This document shows, piece after piece, positions 27,517-36,069 of a stretch of DNA of 64,000 nucleotides. The stretch is from Mameliella sp. CS4 (GTDB lineage: Bacteria > Pseudomonadota > Alphaproteobacteria > Rhodobacterales > Rhodobacteraceae). Below the pieces are notes generated by a model. That model ran no database searches and was not told the origin of the DNA. It saw only the letters and a list, made by a program, of their open reading frames with translations. A program made the translations under genes and the position numbers. The stretch's first letter is position 1, and each line of letters begins with the position of its first letter. The stretch is taken from contig NZ_JAHXRQ010000010.1 of NCBI RefSeq assembly GCF_019392335.1, positions 100,835-164,834 on the forward strand, in the 5' to 3' direction.

Positions 27517-28842
27517 ATGACAGAGACACTTCTGCGCGGCCGCATCCTGAGCTTTCACCGCGCTCCGTCGGATGGCGTAGATACCGGCGCCTATACCTAC
27601 ATCGAAGACGGCGCCCTGCTTCTGAATGACGGGATGATCGTTCAGCGCGGTACGTTTGACGAGGTGGCGCGCGTCGCCCCCGGCGTGCCCGTGACAGATC
27701 ATCGCCCGCACCTGCTGATGGCCGGGTTCATCGACACGCATATCCATTTCCCGCAGGTACAGGTGATTGCCTCCTGGGGCGCGCAACTGCTGGACTGGCT
27801 GAACAGCTACACTTTCCCCGAGGAAACGAGGTTTGCGGATGAGGCGCACGCAACGCGCATGGCGACGGCCTTCATGGATCAATTGGTGGCGCATGGCACC
27901 ACCAGCGCCGTGGCCTTCTGCTCGGTGCACTCGACTTCCGTCGATGCCTATTTCACAGAGGCCACCCGCCGGAACATGCGGATGCTGGGCGGCAAGGTGC
28001 TGATGGACCGCAACGCGCCGGACGGTCTGCGCGACACGCCGCAATCAGGCTATGACGACAGCGCCGCACTGATCGGCAAATGGCACGGCAAGAGGCGCTG
28101 CGACTACGTGATCTCACCGCGTTTCGCCATCACCTCGACGCCCGAACAGATGGAGATGGCGCAGGCTTTGGCGCAGGAAAACCCGACCTGCCCGATCCAG
28201 ACTCACCTGTCGGAAAACCGCGATGAGATCGCCTATACGCTGGAGTTGTATCCGCAGGCGCGCGATTACCTGGACGTTTACCAGTCTTACGGCTTGCTGC
28301 GCGGGAACAGCCTGCTGGGCCACGCCATCCACCTGGAACCGCGCGAAGTCGACGTGCTGGCAGAGACCGGTGCGCATCCGGTGTTCTGCCCGACCTCCAA
28401 CCTTTTCCTTGGCTCCGGCCTCTTCGATCACGGCGGGCTGTCGGCGCGCGGGATCAGCAGCGGGATCGCCACGGACGTCGGCGCGGGCACCAGCTATTCC
28501 ATGCTGCAGACCCTGAACGAGGGCTACAAGGTGCTGCAATTGCAGGGCCAGGCTCTGCACCCGTTCCAGGCTTTCGACTGGGCGACACGCGGCAATGCCG
28601 AGGTGCTGGGGCTGGCGGACAGGATCGGCACGCTGGAGCCGGGGACCGAAGCGGACATCGTGGTGCTGAACGCCTGCGCGACTGGTGCGATGGCGCTGCG
28701 CATGGAGCGCGCCGAGACGCTGGCCGAAGAACTGTTCATTCTTCAGGTCATGGGTGACGACCGGGCGGTCGAAGAGGTCTATGTCGCCGGGCAGGCCAGC
28801 AAGACCGTGAGCGCGTCGTCGGCCCGTGTGGCGGCCGCCTGA
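27517..28842 (+). CDS. guaD: guanine deaminase
   Basis: 441 residues, amidohydrolase TIM barrel. It converts guanine to xanthine, which XdhAB then oxidises. The metal site is IDTHIHFPQ (His75, His77), with QTHLSEN, LLGHAIHL and the Asp of IATDVGAGTSYSM completing it. QVIASWGAQLLDWLNSYTFP is a GuaD signature. Last gene of the purine operon; convergent with the tube-protein gene, 7 bases apart. Confidence 0.92.
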   Translation: MTETLLRGRILSFHRAPSDGVDTGAYTYIEDGALLLNDGMIVQRGTFDEVARVAPGVPVTDHRPHLLMAGFIDTHIHFPQVQVIASWGAQLLDWLNSYTFPEETRFADEAHATRMATAFMDQLVAHGTTSAVAFCSVHSTSVDAYFTEATRRNMRMLGGKVLMDRNAPDGLRDTPQSGYDDSAALIGKWHGKRRCDYVISPRFAITSTPEQMEMAQALAQENPTCPIQTHLSENRDEIAYTLELYPQARDYLDVYQSYGLLRGNSLLGHAIHLEPREVDVLAETGAHPVFCPTSNLFLGSGLFDHGGLSARGISSGIATDVGAGTSYSMLQTLNEGYKVLQLQGQALHPFQAFDWATRGNAEVLGLADRIGTLEPGTEADIVVLNACATGAMALRMERAETLAEELFILQVMGDDRAVEEVYVAGQASKTVSASSARVAAA

Positions 28843-28849
28843 TCCCGGA

Positions 28850-29272
28850 TCAGGCGCGTTCCAGCCGGTCGTAGACCAGCGTCAGGGCCTCAAAGGCGAT
28901 CTTGTCCTCTTGTGCCTCCAATGGGGCCGCACGGAAACCAGAAGGCCAAGCCTCGTATAAGATCCAGCGGGCGGCCTCTGTCTGGCCGTCGTTGGCGTAT
29001 AAGGTGACAGAGGCGGTGCGACGGGAGATGGTGCCCGCCACCGATGCGTTGCACCAATCCCAAAGCCCGCTGTGCGATGACACTCCATACCGAAGGGTCA
29101 CGGGAGAGACCTGGGCGGTGCCCGGCAGATGCCGCACGGGTCCACGGCCGCCCTCTCGATAGGCGATTGTGTCGATATGCGCGCTCAGGCCCTCGATGCT
29201 CTGGAAGCGGGCGGCCGCTTCTCCGTCAAGATGCAGGGCAAAGGCGTAGGCAAGGCCCGGATCGCCATTCAT
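28850..29272 (-). CDS. contractile tail tube protein (T4 gp19-like)
   Basis: 140 residues, matching the phage T4 gp19 / eCIS inner-tube family. It contains FALHLDGEAAARFQSIEGL, an N-terminal strand typical of these proteins, and the C-terminal phrase RWILYEAWPSGFRAAPLEAQ, which parallels W...NAWPxK...L.A in tube proteins. Such subunits stack as hexamers to form the rigid tube of phage tails, R-type pyocins and extracellular contractile injection systems. It follows the sheath gene by 12 bases. No other tail, capsid or baseplate gene is in the window. Confidence 0.8.
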   Translation of the reverse strand: MNGDPGLAYAFALHLDGEAAARFQSIEGLSAHIDTIAYREGGRGPVRHLPGTAQVSPVTLRYGVSSHSGLWDWCNASVAGTISRRTASVTLYANDGQTEAARWILYEAWPSGFRAAPLEAQEDKIAFEALTLVYDRLERA

Positions 29273-29284
29273 CGCTCAAGCCTC

Positions 29285-30406
29285 CTACGGCGCCGAAGCG
29301 GATTGTAGGATCCGGATCATGAGGAATTCCGCCGGTCTGACCGGGGCCACGCCGATGTCCACGATCACCCGGCCCGCCTCGATGTCGGTTGGTGTCGTGG
29401 TGGTGGCGTCGCAGGTCACGAAATAGGCCTGGGTGGATGTTGATCCCATCAGGGCGCCGTCGCGCCAGAGCATGTTCAGAAAGGATCCGATGTCGCGGCG
29501 GAGCGCGTTCCAGAGCGTTTCATCATTGGATTCAAAGACGACCCAGCGCGTGCCCAGCTGAATCGATTGTTCGATCATGGTCAGCAGACGGCGGACATTG
29601 ATGTACCGCCAGTCGCTGTCCGGATCCGAAAGGGTGCGGGCGCCCCAGATCCGGATGCCGTCCGGGAACTGCCGGATGGCATTCACGCAGGCCGAGGTCA
29701 GGGTGGCCTGATCGGCATCGGTAAAGTCGCGCGACAGCCCAAGCGCCCCGCGGAGCGTGATATTCGCCGGGGCATGGTGGACGCCACGCATGGCATCATT
29801 GGCCGCATAGGAACCGCAGATATGGCCGGACGGCGCAGATGTGACCCGGTCGCCACTTGCGTGGTCTTGAACCTCGATCCAGGGGGCATAGACCGCCGCC
29901 ATGCCTTGTGCCGCGTTGCGGGGCCGCAGGCCGCCCTGATCCTGCGTTCGGGCCAGATCGGCGATTGCCCCGCCTTCGGCCATGTCCAGAACGGCGAAAC
30001 GATCCTTGCGGGTCTCGCAGTCGGCAAGGATGGCCTCGACACTGTCGGCGTCTGTGAACCCGGGCGCGGCGATCAGGCTGATGCCTTCGATCTCTGCCAG
30101 GAGCGCAAGATCGCCCGGCGCGATGGCCTGGGCATCTGCGCCAAGGTTGACGACCCAGAGAAGCCCGCCGCCGTTCAGGAAGAACCCGTCGACCGCAAGG
30201 GAAAGTGCCGTGCTCGCCTGACCCTCTCCCACGAAGAGACGCTGGAAATCTGCTTGGGATGTCACGAAGACAGGCTCGCGCAGATGGGTGTCGGCCTGTG
30301 GCGCGATGCCCAGGAAAGCCGCGGTCGAGGTGCTGACGGCGCTGATCGGGCGGGCGCCGGAGCTGACCTCTTCGATGTAGACCCCGGGCTGCCTGTACTC
30401 TGCCAT
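29285..30406 (-). CDS. contractile tail sheath protein
   Basis: 373 residues. The N-terminus YRQPGVYIEEVSSGARPISA with VSTSTAAFLG is the sheath signature shared by phage tails and contractile injection systems. The C-terminus VDIGVAPVRPAEFLMIRILQ is the arm that links neighbouring subunits. The middle domain (about 95-250) contains IWGARTLSDPDSDWRYINVRR soon after it. It should polymerise around the tube of the next gene. The start has AAAAGGAC upstream. It lies about 100 bases downstream of the phosphorylase on the same strand, so may share its transcript. Compact relative to many phage sheaths. Confidence 0.85.
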   Translation of the reverse strand: MAEYRQPGVYIEEVSSGARPISAVSTSTAAFLGIAPQADTHLREPVFVTSQADFQRLFVGEGQASTALSLAVDGFFLNGGGLLWVVNLGADAQAIAPGDLALLAEIEGISLIAAPGFTDADSVEAILADCETRKDRFAVLDMAEGGAIADLARTQDQGGLRPRNAAQGMAAVYAPWIEVQDHASGDRVTSAPSGHICGSYAANDAMRGVHHAPANITLRGALGLSRDFTDADQATLTSACVNAIRQFPDGIRIWGARTLSDPDSDWRYINVRRLLTMIEQSIQLGTRWVVFESNDETLWNALRRDIGSFLNMLWRDGALMGSTSTQAYFVTCDATTTTPTDIEAGRVIVDIGVAPVRPAEFLMIRILQSASAP

Positions 30407-30507
30407 GTCGCGTCCTTTTCACTGCAGCCGCGCCGCCCGGTCATCGCCCGGCGCACCACAACTTTTGCGCGATCCTAGCACGGCGACACGCCTTGCGCAC
30501 CTGGTGG

Positions 30508-32274
30508 CTACGCCTTGTTGGTGATCCAGCGGCACTGGTAGGGGGCCAGCGTCACGCCGTCCTCCTCCGGGTGCAGGGTCTCGCCCGATAGCAGGTCGAT
30601 CCATTCCTCGTCCGCAATCAGGTTGAGCGACTTGGGCGGCAGGTCCACCTCTTCGGCAGAGACGTTGTGCAGGGCAAAGATCGACTGGCTGCGATCCAGT
30701 GCCTGACGCCAGACCGCAAAGACCCGGTCATCCACGGAGAGCGTGAAATTGGTCGCGTTTGGATGAAAGGCCGGTTGTTTCGTGCGCAGCCGCAAGCGGT
30801 CCGACAGGGCCGTCAGAACGCGGGACTGGTTGCTGTTCGGGTCGGCCAACTTTTCCCGCAGGTCCGGATAGTTCCAGCGATGCCGGTTGATCGCCCGGTT
30901 CATGCCGCGTCGCGCCACGCCGTCCAGGTCGTTTTCCGTCGCCAGCATCGCGTGGATGTAGAAGGCGGGGATGCCTTCCAGCGACATGACGATGGTCTGC
31001 GAGCAGATGAAACGGTCCACCTGCCTGCCGTCCTCGCCCTTGTAGGTGCGCTGCATGGCGGAAAAGAAGGTGGTGTTCAGCTCGTAGACCGCCGTGCCGC
31101 CGCCGGGCAGCGCCCGCATGGAGGCAAGGCCGCCAGTCGCCTGCACGGTCTTGATCATCTGGGCGATTTCCTCGTCCGGCAGCAGACCCTCGGCGGGGCG
31201 CATCCCGATGCCGTCATGGCTGGACGAAAAGTTGAGGTAGGCGCAGCCCTGCGGCGCAGGGGGCATGGCCCGTTGCCAGTTGGACAGCGCCCGCGCATCG
31301 CCTGCCAGCATGGCGTGCAGGATCAAGGGTGGCAGCGGGAAATTGTAGATCCAGTGGGCCTCGTTCAACTGGCCGAAATAGCTGAGGTTTTCCGTCTTGG
31401 GGACATTGGTTTCGGTCAACAGGACAATTGGTTCTGCGGCGAAATCCGCCAGCACCCGCAACAGCTGTACAATGGCGTGGGTCTTGGGCAGGTGGATCGA
31501 AGGCGTGCCCGGCTCCTTCCAGATGAAGGCCACCGCGTCCAGGCGGATGATCTTGACCCCGGCATCGACGTGCAACCGGATGATGCGGATGATCTCCAGC
31601 AGCACCTCGGGGTTGCGGAAATCCAGGTCCACCTGGTCGTGGCTGAAGGTGCACCAGACGTGCTTTATACCGTTGGAGGTCTCGACCTCCTGCAGGAGCG
31701 GCGTTGTCCGGGGGCGAACCACGGCAGAGAGGTCGTCCTCGGGCGAGGCCTCGTAAAAGAACTTGTCGTAGGGTTCCTGGCCCTGCCGGTAGGCGTTGAA
31801 CCAGGTGCCCTGGGATGAGACATGGTTCAGCACCAGGTCCGACATCAGGTGCCATTCCGCGCCGATCCGGCTGATGTCCGGCCAGTCGCCAAGCGTCGGG
31901 TTCACCTTGCGGTAATCGGTGACGGCAAACCCGTCGTCCGAGGTAAAGGGAAAGAAGGGCAGGATGTGCACGCCGTTGACCACGCCCGGCATGTAGTTGC
32001 CCAGGAAGTCACGGAGCAGGTCCAGCGGCTTGTAGACCCCGTCGATGAGGCTGTCGCCATAGGTGATCAGCACCGCGTCCTTCTGCGACCACAGCGAATT
32101 GCCCGGCTTGCGCGCGCGCTTGCGGGCGGTGGCGCTTTCGGGCCAGAAAGCCTCGATCACCTGGGTGGTCAGGTCGTCGGTGTCACGGTCGGGATAGATG
32201 CGCATCAACAGGGCGCGCAGGCGGTTGGAAAGCTGGGCGGGCGGCGTCATCGCGGATGGTCCGGCTGTGGTCAT
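30508..32274 (-). CDS. GH13_18 sugar phosphorylase, candidate glucosylglycerate phosphorylase
   Basis: 588 residues, sucrose-phosphorylase-type (beta/alpha)8 barrel. The catalytic nucleophile is Asp246 in IIRLDAVAF, the acid/base Glu288 in LLTETNVP, and the transition-state Asp354 in SSHDGIG. The family cleaves an alpha-glucoside with phosphate to give glucose 1-phosphate. Besides sucrose, GH13_18 enzymes act on sucrose 6'-phosphate and glucosylglycerate. The length (sucrose phosphorylases are nearer 500) and the presence of GpgS and its phosphatase in the window favour glucosylglycerate. ATG 32274 is followed by another at 32250; either may be used. Confidence 0.8.
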   Translation of the reverse strand: MTTAGPSAMTPPAQLSNRLRALLMRIYPDRDTDDLTTQVIEAFWPESATARKRARKPGNSLWSQKDAVLITYGDSLIDGVYKPLDLLRDFLGNYMPGVVNGVHILPFFPFTSDDGFAVTDYRKVNPTLGDWPDISRIGAEWHLMSDLVLNHVSSQGTWFNAYRQGQEPYDKFFYEASPEDDLSAVVRPRTTPLLQEVETSNGIKHVWCTFSHDQVDLDFRNPEVLLEIIRIIRLHVDAGVKIIRLDAVAFIWKEPGTPSIHLPKTHAIVQLLRVLADFAAEPIVLLTETNVPKTENLSYFGQLNEAHWIYNFPLPPLILHAMLAGDARALSNWQRAMPPAPQGCAYLNFSSSHDGIGMRPAEGLLPDEEIAQMIKTVQATGGLASMRALPGGGTAVYELNTTFFSAMQRTYKGEDGRQVDRFICSQTIVMSLEGIPAFYIHAMLATENDLDGVARRGMNRAINRHRWNYPDLREKLADPNSNQSRVLTALSDRLRLRTKQPAFHPNATNFTLSVDDRVFAVWRQALDRSQSIFALHNVSAEEVDLPPKSLNLIADEEWIDLLSGETLHPEEDGVTLAPYQCRWITNKA

Positions 32275-32432
32275 GCCATCCTTATAGTCCCGTCGCCCCC
32301 TGCCTTGGAAGCGGCACGCGCCGAAAGTGGCGCGATTTCAGGCCGTTTGCACGGATGTTGGGCGCGGTAAGGTCTTTCCCCCGGGTCGGACCCACAGTAG
32401 GACGGAATGGCGCAACCGCGGGAGGCCCGGAG

Positions 32433-32912
32433 ATGGCAGAGGAAGAACTGGCACGCATCACGACATCCGCATCGCGCCGGGTGATCGGGGTCGTCTCGAT
32501 GCTGGGCCTGGGCGGCCTGATGCTGTGGATGGCCTTCATGACGGCGGGGATGGCGCTGGGCTGGAAGGTCGTTCTGATCGCGCTGGGCGCCGGCGCGCTC
32601 TGGGCGGGGCAGGTCATGTGGCAGGCCACGGGGCATTCCCTGATCCTGACCGAAGAGGCCCTGACCGACAGCGACGGCACCGTGGTGGCCCGCCTGGACG
32701 AGATCGAAAAGGTCGACCGGGGCATGTTCGCGATGAAGCCGTCGAACGGCTTTATCATCCTCCTCAAGGAACCGGGGTCACGCGTCTGGCGCCTGGGCCT
32801 CTGGTGGCGGCTGGGCCGCAGGGTGGCTATTGGCGGCGTCACCGCCGCCTCTCAGACCAAGCCGGTGGCCGATATCATGATCCACCTGCTGAGCCAGAGA
32901 AACAACGGCTGA
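32433..32912 (+). CDS. small two-helix membrane protein with C-terminal soluble domain
   Basis: 159 residues. Two adjacent membrane helices lie at about 17-36 and 43-62. The soluble C-terminal half (HSLILTEEALTDSDGTVVARLDEIEKVDRG...) has the strand pattern of a small PH-like domain, as seen in many bacterial membrane proteins of unknown function. GGAGGCCCGGAG precedes the ATG. Monocistronic, divergent from the phosphorylase gene and closed by a hairpin. Confidence 0.65.
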   Translation: MAEEELARITTSASRRVIGVVSMLGLGGLMLWMAFMTAGMALGWKVVLIALGAGALWAGQVMWQATGHSLILTEEALTDSDGTVVARLDEIEKVDRGMFAMKPSNGFIILLKEPGSRVWRLGLWWRLGRRVAIGGVTAASQTKPVADIMIHLLSQRNNG

Positions 32913-32923
32913 ACAGATAGCGA

Positions 32924-32952
32924 AAGGGCCACGGCGGATGCCGTGGCCCCTT
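32924..32952. terminator. bidirectional terminator
   Basis: Inverted repeat GGGCCACGGC (32926-32935) / GCCGTGGCCC (32940-32949), 4-base loop, with A/T-bearing flanks on both sides. It lies between the convergent membrane-protein gene and the leftward TadG/TadE operon and can serve both. Confidence 0.75.
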
Positions 32953-32979
32953 GCTCTTCGGTCAGCCGTTTTGGGGTAA

Positions 32980-33531
32980 TCAGGCCGGCCGCTCGAAGAC
33001 AACCTGCGGCGCATAGCGCGGGCGGGTGAAACTGTAGGTGCGGATCTCGAAGGCATCGAGGCCGACGCTGAACACCGGGCTGTATTGATCCCAGGTCTCG
33101 ACCAGGATCAGCTGTTCGCCATTGACGCCCGAGGGCAGCTTGTCGGCATAGGCGGCCAAGTCGGCGTCGGACAGGCTGGGATAGTCGCCCCGCTGCTTGG
33201 ACCAGCTGACACGCCATTCGCCATAGTAATCGCTGTACTGCACGACGGTGATGCGCAGGTCGCTGTCCGCGCCGCCGGTCTTGGTCAGGTGGCGCAGCAG
33301 GTGGCGGGCATTGGTCAGGTAATCCGGCGTGATCGCCTCGGTCTCGCGCGAGAGCATGTCGCCGATGACGTAGTTGGCCTTCTGGTTGACGGCCTGCTGG
33401 CGGAAGGCGTCGAAGTAGGTCCAGCCGACACCGAAAAGGAACAGCAGAGCGGGGAAGACGATGACCGCCTCGACGTTGATGTGGCCGCGATTGTCGCGGG
33501 CAAACCGCGAAAGGAAGGAGGGAAGGCGCAT
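32980..33531 (-). CDS. TadE/TadG-like pseudopilin-type protein (module 1, third gene)
   Basis: 183 residues. The N-terminus has the pseudopilin-like pattern RDNRGHINVEAVIVFPALLFLFG: a short basic leader, Gly, Glu at about position +5, then one membrane helix (about 21-42). The exported domain ends YSFTRPRYAPQVVF. Its counterpart in module 2 (42071-42631) shares the layout and SK-RG, VETW/VETE and FTRPR-AP phrases. Such proteins are minor pilins of Tad systems. Thirteen bases after the preceding gene. Confidence 0.75.
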   Translation of the reverse strand: MRLPSFLSRFARDNRGHINVEAVIVFPALLFLFGVGWTYFDAFRQQAVNQKANYVIGDMLSRETEAITPDYLTNARHLLRHLTKTGGADSDLRITVVQYSDYYGEWRVSWSKQRGDYPSLSDADLAAYADKLPSGVNGEQLILVETWDQYSPVFSVGLDAFEIRTYSFTRPRYAPQVVFERPA

Positions 33532-33543
33532 GGCTGGATCTCC

Positions 33544-34077
33544 TCAGCTGGGCTCATAGACAAAGGCAGAGGTCGACACGATGGCGGTATAGCCTTCGGC
33601 GTCCTTGGGCAGGCTGGCGTTCAGCGTCGAGGCCGGCGTCAGCGGACGGAACTTGTAGCAGGCGCGCAGGAACATCATCTGGCCTCCGCCACCGTGGCTG
33701 AAACTGCGCTGCGGCGTGGCGTCCTGGCTGACGTCGACGCAATCGGCCGAGGCCGGCGGTTCGACGTAGTTGCGCATGTCCAGCGGGATCATCTCCAGGT
33801 GCAGCGTTTCCGTGCAGCCGGGCAGGACGGTGGTCTTGGCGCAGATCGCCGCCTTGAGCGCGTCGTGGCTGGGTGCGGTCACGCCGATCTTCAACTCGCG
33901 CACCGATTGGTCCAGCGCGCGCTCCAGCTGGGTGTGGCGGACCGTGATCATGCCCACCTCGACCGCCGAGACGATGATGGCGACGAACAGAGGCACCCAG
34001 AGGGCGTAAGGGACAACCGAGGTGCCGGCCTCGTCGGACCAGAAGCGGCGCAGGGCGGGAAAGGACGCGCGGGTCAT
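33544..34077 (-). CDS. TadE-like pseudopilin-type protein (module 1, second gene)
   Basis: 177 residues. The leader DEAGTSVVPYALWVPLFVAII fits TadE, with one membrane helix (about 20-42) and an exported domain with cysteines at GCTETL, DCVDV and ACYKF. It matches the module 2 gene at 41529-42065 (GCTE-L-LEM, C-terminal TSAFV-EP). Start and stop overlap with the upstream TadG-like gene by four bases. A Gly/His-rich loop (FSHGGGGQMM) is specific to this copy. Confidence 0.75.
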   Translation of the reverse strand: MTRASFPALRRFWSDEAGTSVVPYALWVPLFVAIIVSAVEVGMITVRHTQLERALDQSVRELKIGVTAPSHDALKAAICAKTTVLPGCTETLHLEMIPLDMRNYVEPPASADCVDVSQDATPQRSFSHGGGGQMMFLRACYKFRPLTPASTLNASLPKDAEGYTAIVSTSAFVYEPS

Positions 34078-35717
34078 TGGGTCAGCCTCAGTTGGGTGAT
34101 GGTGTTTGCGATCGAGGCGAAGGTCTCTTCGAGGTCGGCCCCGTTCACGTCGAAGAAATGGGCAGGCGAGGAGGCACAGTTGCGCATCGCGTCCAGGCCG
34201 CGCTGCGGTGCTTCGAAGCCGATGGCAAAGACCACCACCCCCTGGGCCTTGGCCGCGTCGCAGATCGTGTCCAGCCGGGCGTCGGCCGGATCGGGTCCGA
34301 CGGTGGCCTCGTAGGCGTAATAAACGTCATAGTACTGATTGTAGGAAACATAGCCGTCGTAGTAGGGCTGAACGTAGAGCTTGCCGGCGACAGCGCGGGT
34401 GCCGAAACGGGCGAACAGGTCGGCGTTGCTCATGCGACGGGCATTGCTGCCGCCGTCCGGCGCGCCGCGATAGCGATAGCTGTAATAGCTGTTTTCGTAG
34501 CGCTGCCAGAAATAGACGTCGTCTGTGGTGCCGGCCCGGTCGCGCACCAATAGCGAGAACCGGTCGTCGCTGGGGTCGGAGTTGCCGCGATCGTCGATCC
34601 AGACGTCGGACATGCCGTACTTGTACCGTTGTTTCAGGTCATACTGGGTGGTGTTTTCCCCGTCCGTCATGACGACGATGTATTTCGAGGTCTCGGGATC
34701 GGTGTAGGCGGCGGGGCGCGCGGCAAAGGCGGCGTCCACCAGCCCATCACCGGCCATCGCCGAGATTGCGGGTCGCGCCGCCGGGTCCAGCAGGGCGGTG
34801 CCCCATTTCATGCCCAGGTCGATGGCGGTGTTGCCGCCGGCGTTCAACCCGCTGATATGGGTCTTGAGCGCCGCAGGGTCCGAGCTGTGCGCCATGACCG
34901 CCCCGGTGTTGCCGGTATAGCACCAGGGGCCGGGGATCGCGGTGGTGTATTCATTGGTCGAGTTGAGGTCGAAATGCCCCAGCCGCGTCAGGATCTCCGT
35001 GGGTGAGATGCCGGTGGTGTCGAACTCGGCATCGTCGAAAATCACGCAGTTGGAATAGTCGTGCAGGTCGTCAAGCGTGAAATAGCTGGCCGTCGTGGTG
35101 CCAAGGTTCACGTTGGCATTGTAGGGCACGATGGAAATGGTGGTCAGCGCCTCGCCATCCGGCGGCATCAGGATGTCGACGAAGTTGCGCGCGGCGCTGC
35201 GCATGTTCACGATCTTGCTGTTCCAGCCCATCGAGCCGGAAATATCCAGCACCATCGAAATTTCGACGTTGGCGGTGGCATGTTCGGCGGTGGCCAGCCC
35301 GTAGGCATCCAGCGAGTTGACCCCGATCAGGGACATGAACCCGGACGCAATCGCCGAGTTGCCGGTGGCGGTGACGCGCTTGGCGGTGGCGCTCTGGTCG
35401 AAATCGACCGTGGTCAGCGCATCGCCCATGCCCATCGCGGTGAAATATTCCTCGACCACCTGCCGTGGGTCGGTCACGTTCTCGATGTTGGCGGCGGCCA
35501 GCACCGCGCGGTCGAGCGTATTCTGAACCTTGGTGCGCTTCAGCTCGGCATGCATCATGTCGACGCCGACGCCGCCGAAGACCATCATGACCAGAGATCC
35601 GACGATCGCGAGGTAGGACATGTTGCCCGACGTGTCGGCGGCAAAGCCGCAAAGCCGGTCTCTTATGCCGGAGCCGTTGGGCGCGAGCGCCCTGTGGCTG
35701 GTGGTTGATCTAAACAT
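34074..35717 (-). CDS. TadG-like protein with von Willebrand A domain, Tyr-rich (module 1, first gene)
   Basis: 547 residues. A pseudopilin-type helix (about 34-53, after ADTSGNMSYLA) anchors the protein, with KVQNTLDRAVLAAA typical of TadG. A vWA domain begins near 150, with MIDAS motif VLDISGSM (Asp158, Ser160, Ser162) and MTDGENTTQYD. Two Tyr-rich stretches follow (about 400-410 and 446-470; roughly 15 Tyr in 70 residues). The C-terminus is IANTITQLRLTQ. The start at 35717 has GAAAGGTG upstream; the longer open frame is not protein-like. Likely an exported adhesin or pilus-tip-like protein. Confidence 0.8.
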   Translation of the reverse strand: MFRSTTSHRALAPNGSGIRDRLCGFAADTSGNMSYLAIVGSLVMMVFGGVGVDMMHAELKRTKVQNTLDRAVLAAANIENVTDPRQVVEEYFTAMGMGDALTTVDFDQSATAKRVTATGNSAIASGFMSLIGVNSLDAYGLATAEHATANVEISMVLDISGSMGWNSKIVNMRSAARNFVDILMPPDGEALTTISIVPYNANVNLGTTTASYFTLDDLHDYSNCVIFDDAEFDTTGISPTEILTRLGHFDLNSTNEYTTAIPGPWCYTGNTGAVMAHSSDPAALKTHISGLNAGGNTAIDLGMKWGTALLDPAARPAISAMAGDGLVDAAFAARPAAYTDPETSKYIVVMTDGENTTQYDLKQRYKYGMSDVWIDDRGNSDPSDDRFSLLVRDRAGTTDDVYFWQRYENSYYSYRYRGAPDGGSNARRMSNADLFARFGTRAVAGKLYVQPYYDGYVSYNQYYDVYYAYEATVGPDPADARLDTICDAAKAQGVVVFAIGFEAPQRGLDAMRNCASSPAHFFDVNGADLEETFASIANTITQLRLTQ

Positions 35718-36069
35718 TCGGACACCTTTCAACCGGGTCGGCACGGCAGCCCCGGACACCGTGGACGGATCAGTTTTGATGACAATTTTATGCCATTTCA
35801 AAATGGCCAAACTTGGGCAGTTAGAATTGAGTTTTCCTTGAATTCTAGAGAGTTGTCTGGACAGTTCCGGGCGGCTTTGCGGCATTGTTTCAGTCTGGCC
35901 GACGATGGTCTCGCAAGGGTTGTGGCAAGAGCTGCGGACGACTCGGCCAAATCCGGGGTTGGGACACGGGCCATGCCGGGCTAGGCTGATCCCGCGTGCT
36001 CCCGTCAAGAGGAGCCATGCGCGCGGGGTGCAGCGCGCCCCGCGCGGACACTGGAAAGGAAGGAAACCC
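35718..36069. promoter_or_regulatory. divergent control region with a 16-bp palindrome
   Basis: 352 bases between the leftward TadG gene and gdhA, visibly AT-richer than its surroundings. It contains the perfect palindrome GCCATTT-CA-AAATGGC (35792-35807). Read leftward, a TAAAAT at 35785-35790 could be the -10 box of the TadG promoter, placing the palindrome in its spacer as an operator would lie. GAATTGAGTTTTCCTTGAATTC follows at about 35825. gdhA has AAGGAAGG just before its ATG. No gene seen. Confidence 0.45.

Noticed and set aside
28850..30406. Sheath and tube genes as part of a prophage
   Set aside because: No capsid, terminase, portal, baseplate, lysis or integrase gene and no attachment-site repeat is present nearby; GC content matches the chromosome.
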